A DNA stretch of 64,000 nucleotides, taken from NCBI GenBank assembly GCA_009379955.1, contig WHST01000008.1:1-64000 (forward strand), in the 5' to 3' direction. Below, piece after piece: positions 9,663 through 17,317 of the stretch; the stretch's first letter is position 1; the number at the start of each line of letters is the position of its first letter. The notes under the pieces were generated by a model, which was not told where the DNA came from, ran no database searches, and was given only the letters and a program-made list of their open reading frames with translations. The DNA comes from Streptosporangiales bacterium. Lineage in GTDB: Bacteria > Actinomycetota > Actinomycetes > Streptosporangiales > WHST01. A program made the position numbers and the translations under genes.

Positions 9663-10513
9663 TCCCGGCGGCATTCGACTACACATGCCCGGCCGGCCTT
9701 GACGAGGCGGTGTCGTCGCTGGCGGAGGCGGGAGAGGACGCGAAGCTCCTCGCCGGCGGCCAGAGCCTGGTCCCGGTGCTGCGGCTCCGTCTGGCGGTGC
9801 CGACCGTGCTCGTCGACCTCGGCCGGGTCGAGGAGCTGCGCGGGGTGCGAGACGACGGCGACGCGCTGGTCATCGGCGCGATGACGACGCACCACGACGT
9901 CCTGGCCGACCCGCTCGTCCGCGAGCACGCGCCGCTGCTGGCGTTGGCCACGGAGACGGTCGGCGACCGGCAGGTGCGCAACGTCGGCACCGTCGGCGGC
10001 TCGATCGCCCACGCCGACCCGGCCGGCGACCTGCCGGCCGTCGCGGTCGCCCTCGACGCGGAGATGGTGATCGCGAACGGCGGCGGTCGCCGTACCGTCC
10101 CGGCCCGGGAGTTCTTCGTCGACTACCTGACGACGGTGCTGCAGCCCGACGACGTGCTCGTCGAGGTGCGGGTGCCGAAGCTCGGCGGCTGGGGCGTGCA
10201 CTACGAGAAGTTCCACCGCACCGCGCAGGCCTGGGCGATCGTCGGGGTCGCGGCGGCGGTACGCCGCGAGAACGGGTCCGTCGCGCAGGCACGGGTCACG
10301 CTGACCAACATGGGCTCGGTGCCGATCAGATGCACGTCCGTGGAGCAGGCCCTGGCGGGCGGTGACGCGTCGTCCGACGCGGTCGCGGCGGCGGCAGAGC
10401 ACGCGACGGAGGGGACCAGTCCGAGCGCCGACCAGAACGCGTCACCCGACTACCGGCAGCACCTCGCCCGCGTCCTCACCGGACGGGCGGTGGCCAAGGC
10501 GGCCGGCCTGTAA
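9659..10513 (+). CDS. coxM: FAD-binding medium subunit (CoxM-like)
   Basis: 284 residues. FAD-binding motifs of the vanillyl-alcohol-oxidase-type fold are present: AGGQSLVPVL near residue 35 and the TVGGSIAHADPAGD segment near 114. A CODH C-terminal (FAD/Fe-S partner) domain follows. The subunit collects electrons from the 2Fe-2S clusters of CoxS and passes them to a quinone or other acceptor. The start overlaps the coxL stop (ATGA). Confidence 0.9.
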   Translation: MIPAAFDYTCPAGLDEAVSSLAEAGEDAKLLAGGQSLVPVLRLRLAVPTVLVDLGRVEELRGVRDDGDALVIGAMTTHHDVLADPLVREHAPLLALATETVGDRQVRNVGTVGGSIAHADPAGDLPAVAVALDAEMVIANGGGRRTVPAREFFVDYLTTVLQPDDVLVEVRVPKLGGWGVHYEKFHRTAQAWAIVGVAAAVRRENGSVAQARVTLTNMGSVPIRCTSVEQALAGGDASSDAVAAAAEHATEGTSPSADQNASPDYRQHLARVLTGRAVAKAAGL

Positions 10514-10576
10514 GAATGCTGCGTGGAGACCGCACGACGCTTGCGGCTCCACAAGCGTTCTGAGGAGAGGGTGTCG

Positions 10577-11260
10577 ATGGAGCTGGAGCACGAGTTCACC
10601 GTGCCGGTCGGAGTCAAGGAGGCGTGGGACGTCCTGCTCGACGTCGAACGCATCGCGCCGTGCATGCCGGGGGCGACCGTCCTCGACGTCCGCGGCGACG
10701 AGTTCGCCGGCACGGTACGCGTCAAGGTCGGCCCCATCGCGATGACCTATGCGGGCGACGCGCGCTTCGCCGAGAAGGACGAGGCCGCGCACCGCGTCGT
10801 CATGGAGGCCGCGGGCAAGGAGAGCCGTGGATCCGGCACGGCGAAGGCCACGGTGACCGCGACGCTCGCCGAGGCCCCGGACGGCGGCACGGCGGTCCGC
10901 GTGGTCACCGACCTCACCGTGACGGGCCGTCCCGCCCAGTTCGGTCGCGGCATGCTCCAGGACGTCGGCGGCCGGCTGATCGGCCAGTTCGCCGACAACC
11001 TCGCGCAGACCCTGCAGGAGGACAGGTCGGCGGCTTCCGCGACGAATGGCGGCGGGTCGGCCTCGAGTACCGCGACGCCGTCCCCGAGCCCGGGCGTTGA
11101 GGCATCGGTGCCGCCGCGCTCGCAGCCGGCCGAGGCACTCGACCTGCTCCAGCTGACCGGCGTCTCGGGCTTCGTCGCGAAGTACAAGGTGCCGATCGTC
11201 GGCGCGGTCGCCGGCGGCCTGCTGCTCTGGTTCGTCCTGCGGAAGCGCCGCCGCAGCTGA
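10577..11260 (+). CDS. coxG: CoxG-like SRPBCC membrane-anchor protein
   Basis: 227 residues. An N-terminal SRPBCC (Bet v 1-like) domain, about residues 1-150, begins with the usual MELEHEF. A Ser/Pro/Ala-rich linker follows, then a C-terminal transmembrane helix near 200-220 and a basic tail ending RKRRRS. CoxG is thought to recruit CO dehydrogenase-type complexes to the membrane and to quinones. The start at ATG 10577 is chosen for the GGAGAGG sequence six bases upstream; an upstream in-frame start at 10523 lacks such a site. It is the last gene of the cox-like cluster and is followed by a strong hairpin. Confidence 0.85.
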   Translation: MELEHEFTVPVGVKEAWDVLLDVERIAPCMPGATVLDVRGDEFAGTVRVKVGPIAMTYAGDARFAEKDEAAHRVVMEAAGKESRGSGTAKATVTATLAEAPDGGTAVRVVTDLTVTGRPAQFGRGMLQDVGGRLIGQFADNLAQTLQEDRSAASATNGGGSASSTATPSPSPGVEASVPPRSQPAEALDLLQLTGVSGFVAKYKVPIVGAVAGGLLLWFVLRKRRRS

Positions 11261-11289
11261 CGTGGACGGCGCCGCGGCCTCACCTCACG

Positions 11290-11333
11290 AACGTGGACTT
11301 CACCTCGTCCCTGCACGAGGTGAAGTCCACGTT
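11290..11333. terminator. Bidirectional hairpin between convergent genes
   Basis: A perfect 19-bp inverted repeat (11290-11308 and 11315-11333) with a six-base loop. It sits in the 81-base gap between the convergent coxG and dapA-like genes, the position expected for a two-way terminator. There is no long T-run, as is common in actinomycetes. Confidence 0.75.
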
Positions 11334-11341
11334 GATCACGT

Positions 11342-12241
11342 TTACGTGATCAACGGGAGCACGCGCGGGGTGGTCAGCTCGCGGATCAGGGTGTCGTGCT
11401 GTTCGGGCGTCAGCATCGAGGCGGGCGCGGCGGGGTAGGGCTGGCAGACGCCGACGTGGGCCAGGGCCGCCTTCCAGGCCACGGGCGGGGTGCCGCCGCG
11501 GCAGAGGTGGATGACGTGACAGAGCTCACGCTCCAGGCGCAGTGCCTCGCCGAGGTCGCCGGCAACGACCGCGTCGTAGATGCCGACCGGCAGGTGCGGC
11601 ACGAGGTTGATGCTCGCGGCGATCGTGCCCGTCGCGCCGGCGAGCAGGCACGCGACGAGATAGGTGTCCGAGCCCGTCACGACTGCGAAGTCGGTGCCCT
11701 CGGTCGCGGCGAGCACCTTCTGGAAGTACTCGATGTCGCGGCTGCTGTCCTTGATGCCCGCGATGTTCGGGTGGGCGGCGAGCGCTCCGACCACGTGTGG
11801 CGCGAAGCTCACCTTGGTGAACACCGGGATGTTGTAGAGGACGACCGGCAGCGGTGACCGCTCGGCGAGGTCCTCGTACAACCGCAGCGCCTCGGTGTCC
11901 TGGAGCGGGTAGTAGTACGGCGGCGCGACGAGCGCCGCGGTCGCACCGCGCTCGGCGAGTCCGTGGAGCTCGTCGAGTCCCTCGGCGACCGACGCCAGCG
12001 GCACACCGGAGATCACCGGCATCCCCGCGGGGACGCGCTCGCGGACGAGCCTGGTGACCTCGAGCCGCTGTGCCCGGCTCAGCCGCGCGCCCTCGCCGGT
12101 GGAGCCGGTCGGGCTGATGCCGACGACGCCGGCTCCGACGACCCGGTCGACCAGCTTCGTCAGGCCGGCCTCGTCGAGGTCGCCGCGCTCGTCGAGGGGG
12201 GTGGCCAGGGCCGCGATGGCACCATGCGGAACGGGCGTCAT
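11342..12241 (-). CDS. DapA-family (class I) aldolase/dehydratase
   Basis: 299 residues of the dihydrodipicolinate synthase/N-acetylneuraminate lyase family, with an expected TIM barrel. The signature GISPTGSTGEG (the GTTGE equivalent), the active-site tyrosine in VVLYNIP and the Schiff-base lysine in IAGIKDSS are present. The start at ATG 12241 is set by GGAGAAGGA upstream. Family members cleave or condense pyruvate-type keto acids; the substrate is not predictable here. It follows an SDR gene on the same strand after 37 bases, suggesting a dehydrogenase-aldolase pair acting on a sugar acid or ring-cleavage product. It is unlikely to be the biosynthetic DapA given this context. Confidence 0.75.
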   Translation of the reverse strand: MTPVPHGAIAALATPLDERGDLDEAGLTKLVDRVVGAGVVGISPTGSTGEGARLSRAQRLEVTRLVRERVPAGMPVISGVPLASVAEGLDELHGLAERGATAALVAPPYYYPLQDTEALRLYEDLAERSPLPVVLYNIPVFTKVSFAPHVVGALAAHPNIAGIKDSSRDIEYFQKVLAATEGTDFAVVTGSDTYLVACLLAGATGTIAASINLVPHLPVGIYDAVVAGDLGEALRLERELCHVIHLCRGGTPPVAWKAALAHVGVCQPYPAAPASMLTPEQHDTLIRELTTPRVLPLIT

Positions 12242-12278
12242 CTGTTGTCCTTCTCCCGAGTCGACGTCGAGTTTCAGC

Positions 12279-13076
12279 CTATAGCCGGTAGAGCGGGTCG
12301 GGCTTGCGGCTGATCGCCCGCCCGCCGTCGACCTGCCAGAGTGCACCGGTGACGAACGCGGCCTCGTCCGACGCGAGGTACGCGACGGCGCTCGCGATCT
12401 CCTCCGGCCTGCCGAGCCGGCCGACCAGGGTCGACGGTTCGGGTCCGGCCGGCGAGCCGCCGGAGACGTCGTCGATCTCGTGCATCAGTGCTTCGGAGGC
12501 GATCATGCCGGGGACGACGGCGTTGACGCGGACGCCGTGCGGAGCGAGCTCCACGGCGAGGGCGCGGGTCAGCGCGGAGATGCCGCCCTTGCTCGCGGCG
12601 TACGCGACGTGCCGGGGGAGCGGGAGCTGGGCGTGCAGGCTCGCGAGGTTGACGATCACGCCGGCCCCCCGCGTCGCCATGTCCCTGCCGGCGTCGCGGC
12701 TGAGGAACGCCGTCGCGGTGAGGTTGGTCGCGATGACCGTTGCCCAGTCGTCCTCGTCGAGCGCGAAGAGGTCGTGCCGTGCCCCGAGCGTGGCGGCGTT
12801 GTTGACGAGGACGTCGACGCGGCCGTGGTCCCCGATCACGGCCGGCACGAGCGCGGCGCGCTGGTCGCGTACGGCCAGGTCGACGACGTGCGCGGTGGCC
12901 CGGCCACCGGCCGCCTCGACGGCGGCCACCGTGGCGCGGGCGCCCTCGCCGTCGACGTCGGCGACCGCGACGACGGTGCCGGAGGTCGCGAGACGCTCGG
13001 CGATGGCACGGCCGATCCCGTGAGCCGCGCCGGTGACGACCGCGACTCTCCCGCCAGAGTCCTGACCTCTGTCCAT
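12279..13076 (-). CDS. Short-chain dehydrogenase/reductase (SDR)
   Basis: 265 residues of the classical SDR family. The cofactor motif TGAAHGIG lies near residue 15, NNAA near 92, and the catalytic Ser, Tyr and Lys appear in LASLHAQ and YAASKGG. The C-terminal VTGALWQVDGG is typical of FabG-like enzymes. The substrate is unknown. It precedes the DapA-like gene in one transcription unit, and a 14-bp hairpin separates it from the thioredoxin gene upstream. Confidence 0.82.
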   Translation of the reverse strand: MDRGQDSGGRVAVVTGAAHGIGRAIAERLATSGTVVAVADVDGEGARATVAAVEAAGGRATAHVVDLAVRDQRAALVPAVIGDHGRVDVLVNNAATLGARHDLFALDEDDWATVIATNLTATAFLSRDAGRDMATRGAGVIVNLASLHAQLPLPRHVAYAASKGGISALTRALAVELAPHGVRVNAVVPGMIASEALMHEIDDVSGGSPAGPEPSTLVGRLGRPEEIASAVAYLASDEAAFVTGALWQVDGGRAISRKPDPLYRL

Positions 13077-13128
13077 CGCGGACGATCCTGCCGGGAGCGT
13101 GGACTGGGTGTCAATCAGAGGTGCGAAA

Positions 13129-13166
13129 GGGCACCTCCACCCCGGCGTGCCTGGGTGGAGGTGCCC
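13129..13166 (-). terminator. Hairpin after thioredoxin gene
   Basis: Perfect 14-bp arms, GGGCACCTCCACCC (13129-13142) and its complement (13153-13166), with a 10-base loop. It lies 15 bases beyond the stop of the thioredoxin-like gene and before the SDR start, so it most likely ends the thioredoxin message. Confidence 0.65.
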
Positions 13167-13180
13167 GATGTCTCGCGGGG

Positions 13181-13549
13181 TCAGCCTGCCTGTTGCCGGT
13201 TCGCGAGCTCGTCGTGGACCGTCGCCATGTCGAGGGCGCGGACCTTGCCGATCAGCTCCTCGAGTGCCCGCTCGGGCAGGGCACCGGCCTGGGCGTGCAG
13301 GACGATCCCGTCGCGGATGGCGACGATCGTCGGGATCGACATGACGTCGTGGGCCTGTGCCAGTGCCGGCTCGGCGTCGGTGTCGACCTTGCCGAACACG
13401 ATGTCGGGGTGGCGCTCGGACGCCTTCTCGAAGATCGGGCCGAAGATCCGGCACGGTGGGCACCAGGTGGCCCAGAAGTCCACGAGCACGATCGCGTTGT
13501 CGTCCACGACCTGGCTGAAGTTCGCCTCGGTCAGTTCCCTCGTTGCCAC
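13181..13549 (-). CDS. Thioredoxin-family protein
   Basis: 122 residues, a single thioredoxin fold. The active site is WCPPC within VDFWATWCPPC near residue 30, rather than the WCGPC of standard thioredoxin; the cis-proline loop MSIPT is present near 75. The GTG start at 13549 is chosen because it begins the fold directly and has AGAAGG upstream; a 56-residue extension from further upstream looks non-coding. It is probably a cytoplasmic thiol-disulfide reductase, and no catabolic partner is apparent. Confidence 0.8.
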   Translation of the reverse strand: MATRELTEANFSQVVDDNAIVLVDFWATWCPPCRIFGPIFEKASERHPDIVFGKVDTDAEPALAQAHDVMSIPTIVAIRDGIVLHAQAGALPERALEELIGKVRALDMATVHDELANRQQAG

Positions 13550-13660
13550 CTGCGTGCCTTCTCTCGCTGCGGGTTCGCTCTCGACACCTGTCGGGCGGGC
13601 TGTGCATGCAACGAGGGGGCTGGGGCGGAAATTCCGGTGCCGCGCACGGCGGAACGAAGG

Positions 13661-13698
13661 CTGCCCGCCGAGTCCCGGGGGGTTGACTCGGCGGGCAG
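13661..13698 (-). terminator. Hairpin after MFS gene
   Basis: Perfect 14-bp arms, CTGCCCGCCGAGTC (13661-13674) and its complement (13685-13698), with a 10-base loop. It lies in the largest non-coding gap (13550-13826), downstream of the MFS gene on the minus strand. Apart from this and the palindrome at 13799 I see nothing else in the gap. Confidence 0.55.
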
Positions 13699-13798
13699 CC
13701 AGGAGCGGTGGCCGCATGCGCCGCCTGCGCTCCCCTTGAGCAACGAGGTGACCCGGTCGAGGTAACGCGGTTGCTCGGGGATTTCGGCCGGCGCGTCA

Positions 13799-13816
13799 GG
13801 TTACCGATCGGTAACC
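13799..13816. repeat. Perfect 18-bp palindrome next to MFS stop
   Basis: GGTTACCGATCGGTAACC reads the same on both strands. It sits ten bases past the MFS stop codon. As a loopless palindrome it resembles a protein-binding site more than a terminator, but its position at a gene end makes an operator role uncertain. Confidence 0.4.
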
Positions 13817-13826
13817 TTGGGTCGGC

Positions 13827-15161
13827 TCAGGACGGCAACGGCTTGCCCTTCGTCTCGGGTCCTGCCCAGAAGGTGAAGATCAGCCCGAACACGTAGATCG
13901 AGCCGATGACCAGGGCGGTCGTGCTGACCGACCCGAAGGCGTCGACGAGGTACCCGGAGAGCAGGGTCGCCCCGGCGACGATGAACCTGGTCGCGTTGAA
14001 GATGATGGTGATCGCCGTGCCGCGCGCATGGGTCGGGAAGAGCTCGACCGGCCAGGTCGCCATCCAGGTGAACACGCCCAGGGTGAAGAACCCGTTGACC
14101 AGCGCCGCCCATCGCAGTGCGTCGGGCCCCGCGAACCTGAACAGTACGACGTTCATGATGAGTGCGCCGACGAAGTACACGATCATCGTGGGTCTGCGCC
14201 CGAAGAAGTCGTTGAAGAAGCCCATGGCGAAGTAGCCGAGCATCCCGCCGACGTTGTACCAGAGCGCGACCGCCGCAGCCGCGGCCGCCGGATTGCCGCC
14301 TTGGACGGCAGCCATGCCCGCGCCGAACTGGGGGACCAGGGTCGACACCGCCCACCAGCCGCCGAGCGTCACGGTCGCGAGGACGAGCAGCTTGACGACC
14401 CGCGGTCGGAGCACGGGATCGGCGAAGATGTGCGTCATCGTGAAGGTGGTGAGTGCGGTGTCGTCCTTGTCGAGCGTCTGTCCCGCCCGCTTGCGCTTGC
14501 GTGCCTCCCGCCGGCGGTCGTCGGCGTCGATCCACAGCTTCGGGTCCTTGACGTAGCGGCGGATGAAGATCACCAGCAGTGCGGGAAGCACGCCGATGAG
14601 GAACATGTACCGCCACGACCCGGGGTCGTTGTTGACGAACGTCCACACCACCGTGGCGAGGATGAAGCCGACGCCGAACCCACCCTGCAGGAACGCGATG
14701 CCGCGTCCGCGGGTGCGGTTGGACCACATCTCGGAGACGAGCGCCGCTCCCGGTCCCCACTCCGCGCCCATGCCGAGGCCGGTGAGGAAGCGGAACCCGA
14801 TGAAGAACCAGTAGTTGGGCGCGAGGGCGGTGAGCCCGGTGAAGACGGCGTACCAGATGATCGCGAACATCAGGACGCGCCGGCGACCGAAATAGTCGGA
14901 TAGCACGCCGGAGATCATGCCGCCGCATGCCCACGCGGCGAGCGTGATGGCGAGGATGCCGGCGAAGTACAGCGCGGAGGCGTCGGGCGCGACGAGGCTG
15001 CCGACGACCTGGTGGCCGACGAGCACCGCGACGTAGGTCTCGAACCCGTCGAGGCACCAGCCGAGCCATGCCGCGGTGAACGCGTTGCGCTTGTCGCGCT
15101 TCGCGACTCCCGTCCCGTGTTCCGATCGACTAGGTAGGGATGAGGTGGCTTCCTGACTCAT
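13827..15161 (-). CDS. MFS permease, probable organic acid:H+ symporter
   Basis: 444 residues with the pattern of 12 membrane helices. The loop 2-3 signature SGVLSDYFGRRRVL near residue 80 is typical for the major facilitator superfamily, as is GFRFLTGLGMGAEWGPG near 120. The overall look is of the metabolite/aromatic acid:H+ symporter branch. The start at ATG 15161 (MSQEATSS) is preceded by AGGTG. It lies 70 bases after the GlcG/HbpS-like gene in the same direction, so the two are probably co-transcribed from the promoter at 15706-15734. The substrate is unknown. Confidence 0.82.
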   Translation of the reverse strand: MSQEATSSLPSRSEHGTGVAKRDKRNAFTAAWLGWCLDGFETYVAVLVGHQVVGSLVAPDASALYFAGILAITLAAWACGGMISGVLSDYFGRRRVLMFAIIWYAVFTGLTALAPNYWFFIGFRFLTGLGMGAEWGPGAALVSEMWSNRTRGRGIAFLQGGFGVGFILATVVWTFVNNDPGSWRYMFLIGVLPALLVIFIRRYVKDPKLWIDADDRRREARKRKRAGQTLDKDDTALTTFTMTHIFADPVLRPRVVKLLVLATVTLGGWWAVSTLVPQFGAGMAAVQGGNPAAAAAAVALWYNVGGMLGYFAMGFFNDFFGRRPTMIVYFVGALIMNVVLFRFAGPDALRWAALVNGFFTLGVFTWMATWPVELFPTHARGTAITIIFNATRFIVAGATLLSGYLVDAFGSVSTTALVIGSIYVFGLIFTFWAGPETKGKPLPS

Positions 15162-15231
15162 GTCGTGTTGCACCTGCCTTGCGTGGTCTGAACCCCGTCG
15201 GATGGATCGGTCCTGGCTCACCGCACCGCCG

Positions 15232-15675
15232 CTACTCGGCAGCTGCAGCGTGCCCGGTCGTTACCAAGAAATGGGCGAGAGCGGCCTCGGCGACCTCGAT
15301 GTCCTGCGCCGCCGTACCGCTGCTCACGCCGATGCCACCCACGACGGCACCGTCGACGATGACGGGGATGCCGCCGCCGATGGTCGAGAACCGCCCGCCG
15401 TTGGTGCCGTTGATCCGCCAGGTCGGACTGCCGGGGTTACCGTCGTCGCCGTAGAAAGCGGTGGTGTTGCGTGCCGCCGCGGCGGTGAACGCCTTGTCGA
15501 GGGCGATGGACACGCTGGAGACCTTGCCTCCGTCGAGGCGTTCGAACGCGATGAGCACGCCCGCATCGTCGACCACGGCGGTGCACTGGGGCACACCGAT
15601 GACGTCGCAGTGGTTGGCCGCGCCCTGCAGGATGCAGCGCGCGTCCGCGATGTCGAGCCGTCGACTGGTCAGCAC
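15232..15675 (-). CDS. GlcG/HbpS-family (heme-degrading domain-like) protein
   Basis: 147 residues starting at GTG 15675 with GGAGG seven bases upstream. It has the family pattern: an N-terminal region, VDDAGVLIAFERLDG, then GGIPVIVDGAVVGGIGVSSGT near the C-terminus. GlcG/HbpS/PduO-C-type proteins occur beside many catabolic genes; some bind heme or cobalamin, and most have no established role. It is the first gene of an operon with the MFS permease and divergent from a DapA-like gene. Confidence 0.75.
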   Translation of the reverse strand: MLTSRRLDIADARCILQGAANHCDVIGVPQCTAVVDDAGVLIAFERLDGGKVSSVSIALDKAFTAAAARNTTAFYGDDGNPGSPTWRINGTNGGRFSTIGGGIPVIVDGAVVGGIGVSSGTAAQDIEVAEAALAHFLVTTGHAAAAE

Positions 15676-15705
15676 GGGCAGCCTCCTCGCTGTAAGGTGC
15701 GGGCT

Positions 15706-15734
15706 ATAATACGGTCATACAGACTGTTTGTCAT
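15706..15734 (-). promoter_or_regulatory. Promoter for the GlcG-MFS operon within a divergent control region
   Basis: On the minus strand, -35 ATGACA (15734-15729) and -10 TATTAT (15711-15706) are 17 bases apart. The plus strand has TATAAT at 15705-15710 for the divergent DapA-like gene, with a weak -35. The region between holds ACAGACTGT, an inverted repeat around one base, which could be an operator for both directions. Confidence 0.5.
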
Positions 15735-15751
15735 GGTGGAGGTAGGCGCGC

Positions 15752-16651
15752 ATGGTGGACGGCCTTCCGCGTGGCGTGATCGGTGCGTGTCTCACCCCGT
15801 TCCGCGCCGACGGCGGCGTCGACGAGGGCGCACTGGAGCGCGAGCTCGAATTCATGGTCGGGCACTGCGACGCGGTCTCGATGCTCGGTGCAGAGGTCTC
15901 GGAGTACCGCATGCTCACCGCCGAGGACCGGCGCAGGGTGCTGCGCCGCGGGATCGGCCAGGTGAACGGGCGGGTGCCGGTGCTGTCCGGCGCGTCGAGC
16001 CCGCGGCTGCCCGAGGTGGCGGAGCTCGCAGCACTCGCCGCCGCGGCCGGGGCCGACTACGTGCAGGTGTTGATCCCCCGTCGGCCGTGGGGTCCCGACC
16101 TCGGTGCCGACGAGGTGCTCGGCTACTTCACCGCGGTGGTCGAGGTGAGCCCGCTGCCCGTGGTCGTGTACCACAACCCGGGGTACGGGTCGGATCCCTC
16201 GCCCGACCTGCTCGTCGAACTGAGCCGGCTCGACGGCGTGGTGGCCTTCAAGGAGAGCTCGCGCGACATGGCGCGCATCGGCCGACTCATCGCGGATATC
16301 GACGTCGCGGGTCACGCCGGTTACTTCACCACCATGCAGCCACTGCTCGCCACCCTCCTGCAGGGCGGCTCCGGCGCGATGATGCCCGTCCCCGCGACCC
16401 TCATCGGTGCCGAGATCGTGCGCGCGGTGCGATTGGGCGACCTCGACGCGGCCAGGCGGTCCCAGGCGCTGTTCGCCGGGTTCCCCGGGCGCTGGAAGTC
16501 GTACGGCCTCACCCCGGTCATGAAGTGCGCGATGGGTCATCTCGGCATCGACCTCGGCGTGAGCGTGTCGCCGTACGCCGGCGTGGCCGAGGCGCACGCC
16601 GCAGAGATCGGGGAGTTCGTGGCCGACGCGGGGCTGCCGAGCCGCGTCTGA
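15752..16651 (+). CDS. DapA-family aldolase/dehydratase, second copy
   Basis: 299 residues with the lyase barrel pattern of the dihydrodipicolinate synthase family. The active-site tyrosine (VVVYHNPGY) and lysine (VVAFKESS) are present. The usual glycine/threonine loop is replaced by MLGAEVSEY, so substrate handling differs from DapA and from the copy at 11342-12241. GGAGG precedes the ATG. It is divergent from the GlcG-like gene and followed after 16 bases by the convergent flavin reductase. The substrate is unknown, perhaps an aldol-type ring-cleavage product. Confidence 0.75.
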   Translation: MVDGLPRGVIGACLTPFRADGGVDEGALERELEFMVGHCDAVSMLGAEVSEYRMLTAEDRRRVLRRGIGQVNGRVPVLSGASSPRLPEVAELAALAAAAGADYVQVLIPRRPWGPDLGADEVLGYFTAVVEVSPLPVVVYHNPGYGSDPSPDLLVELSRLDGVVAFKESSRDMARIGRLIADIDVAGHAGYFTTMQPLLATLLQGGSGAMMPVPATLIGAEIVRAVRLGDLDAARRSQALFAGFPGRWKSYGLTPVMKCAMGHLGIDLGVSVSPYAGVAEAHAAEIGEFVADAGLPSRV

Positions 16652-16667
16652 CTGGGTGACCACCTGG

Positions 16668-17207
16668 CTACACCAACGTTCCGCTCTCGGACCACGACCG
16701 GAACAGGCCGGCGTCAGGCGTCTCCAGCGAGCCGAACCGGCGGTCGAAGTAGAGCAGCGGGCGTTCGCCCTGGGTGTACCCGCAGGCGAGGACGCGGCCG
16801 ACGAAGATCGAATGGTCGCCGCCCGGGTGGCTCTCCTCGACGGCACAGACGAAGTGGGCGATGGCGTCGCCGAGGACCGGCGCGGGGTAGTCGGGGAGGA
16901 GCGTGAGTCCGGCGAACCGGTCGGTGCCGCGCGTCGCGAAGCGCCGTGCGATCTCGATGTGGTCCTCGCCGAGTACGTTGACGGCGAACGTGCTGCTCGT
17001 CTCGAGCGCCTTGTGCGTGGGCAGCGTCTGCTGGATGCAGGCCAGCAGCTGCGGCGGGTCCAGCGAGAGCGAGCAGACCGCCGATGCGGTCATGCCGGCC
17101 GGTCCCTCAGGCGTCATCGTGGTGATCACGGTGACGCCGGTCGCGAGCAGGGACATCGAGTCCCTGAAGTGGGCCTGCTCGGGCTCGGGCGCTGGACGGT
17201 TGGTCAC
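16668..17207 (-). CDS. hpaC: Flavin reductase component of two-component aromatic hydroxylase
   Basis: 179 residues of the flavin reductase (HpaC/RutF-like) family, with the conserved N-terminal TGVTVITT and GMTASAVCSLSLDPPQLLA segments that bind flavin, and ERPLLYFDRRF near the end. The GTG start at 17207 has GGAGG seven bases upstream, inside the small peptide gene that overlaps it. It would reduce FAD or FMN with NAD(P)H for the monooxygenase encoded upstream in the same operon (hpaB, small peptide, hpaC). Confidence 0.87.
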   Translation of the reverse strand: MTNRPAPEPEQAHFRDSMSLLATGVTVITTMTPEGPAGMTASAVCSLSLDPPQLLACIQQTLPTHKALETSSTFAVNVLGEDHIEIARRFATRGTDRFAGLTLLPDYPAPVLGDAIAHFVCAVEESHPGGDHSIFVGRVLACGYTQGERPLLYFDRRFGSLETPDAGLFRSWSESGTLV

Positions 17208-17317
17208 GAGCCGTCCTCCGGAGTGAGCATCGCAGCGAGTATGGACACCGCAACGTTCGCGCCGCGCGCACGTGAGCGAGGAGCGGAGCGGAGGAGGACG
17301 GCGGGCAACACAGTCAC
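17204..17317 (-). CDS. Small coupled peptide, copy 2
   Basis: 37 residues, starting [15 protein letters not shown] (GTG start) and ending LAAMLTPEDGS. Its start overlaps the hpaB stop (GTGA) and its stop overlaps the hpaC start (GTGA), so it lies exactly between two genes known to work together. It shares both ends with the peptides at 6659-6772 and 60009-60119; the middle ten or so residues differ. DNA blocks GCTCCTCGCTC and GCTGCGATGCTCACT are identical in all three. Its last codons supply the GGAGG for hpaC. No recognised domain. Confidence 0.65.
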   Translation of the reverse strand: MTVLPAVLLRSAPRSRARGANVAVSILAAMLTPEDGS

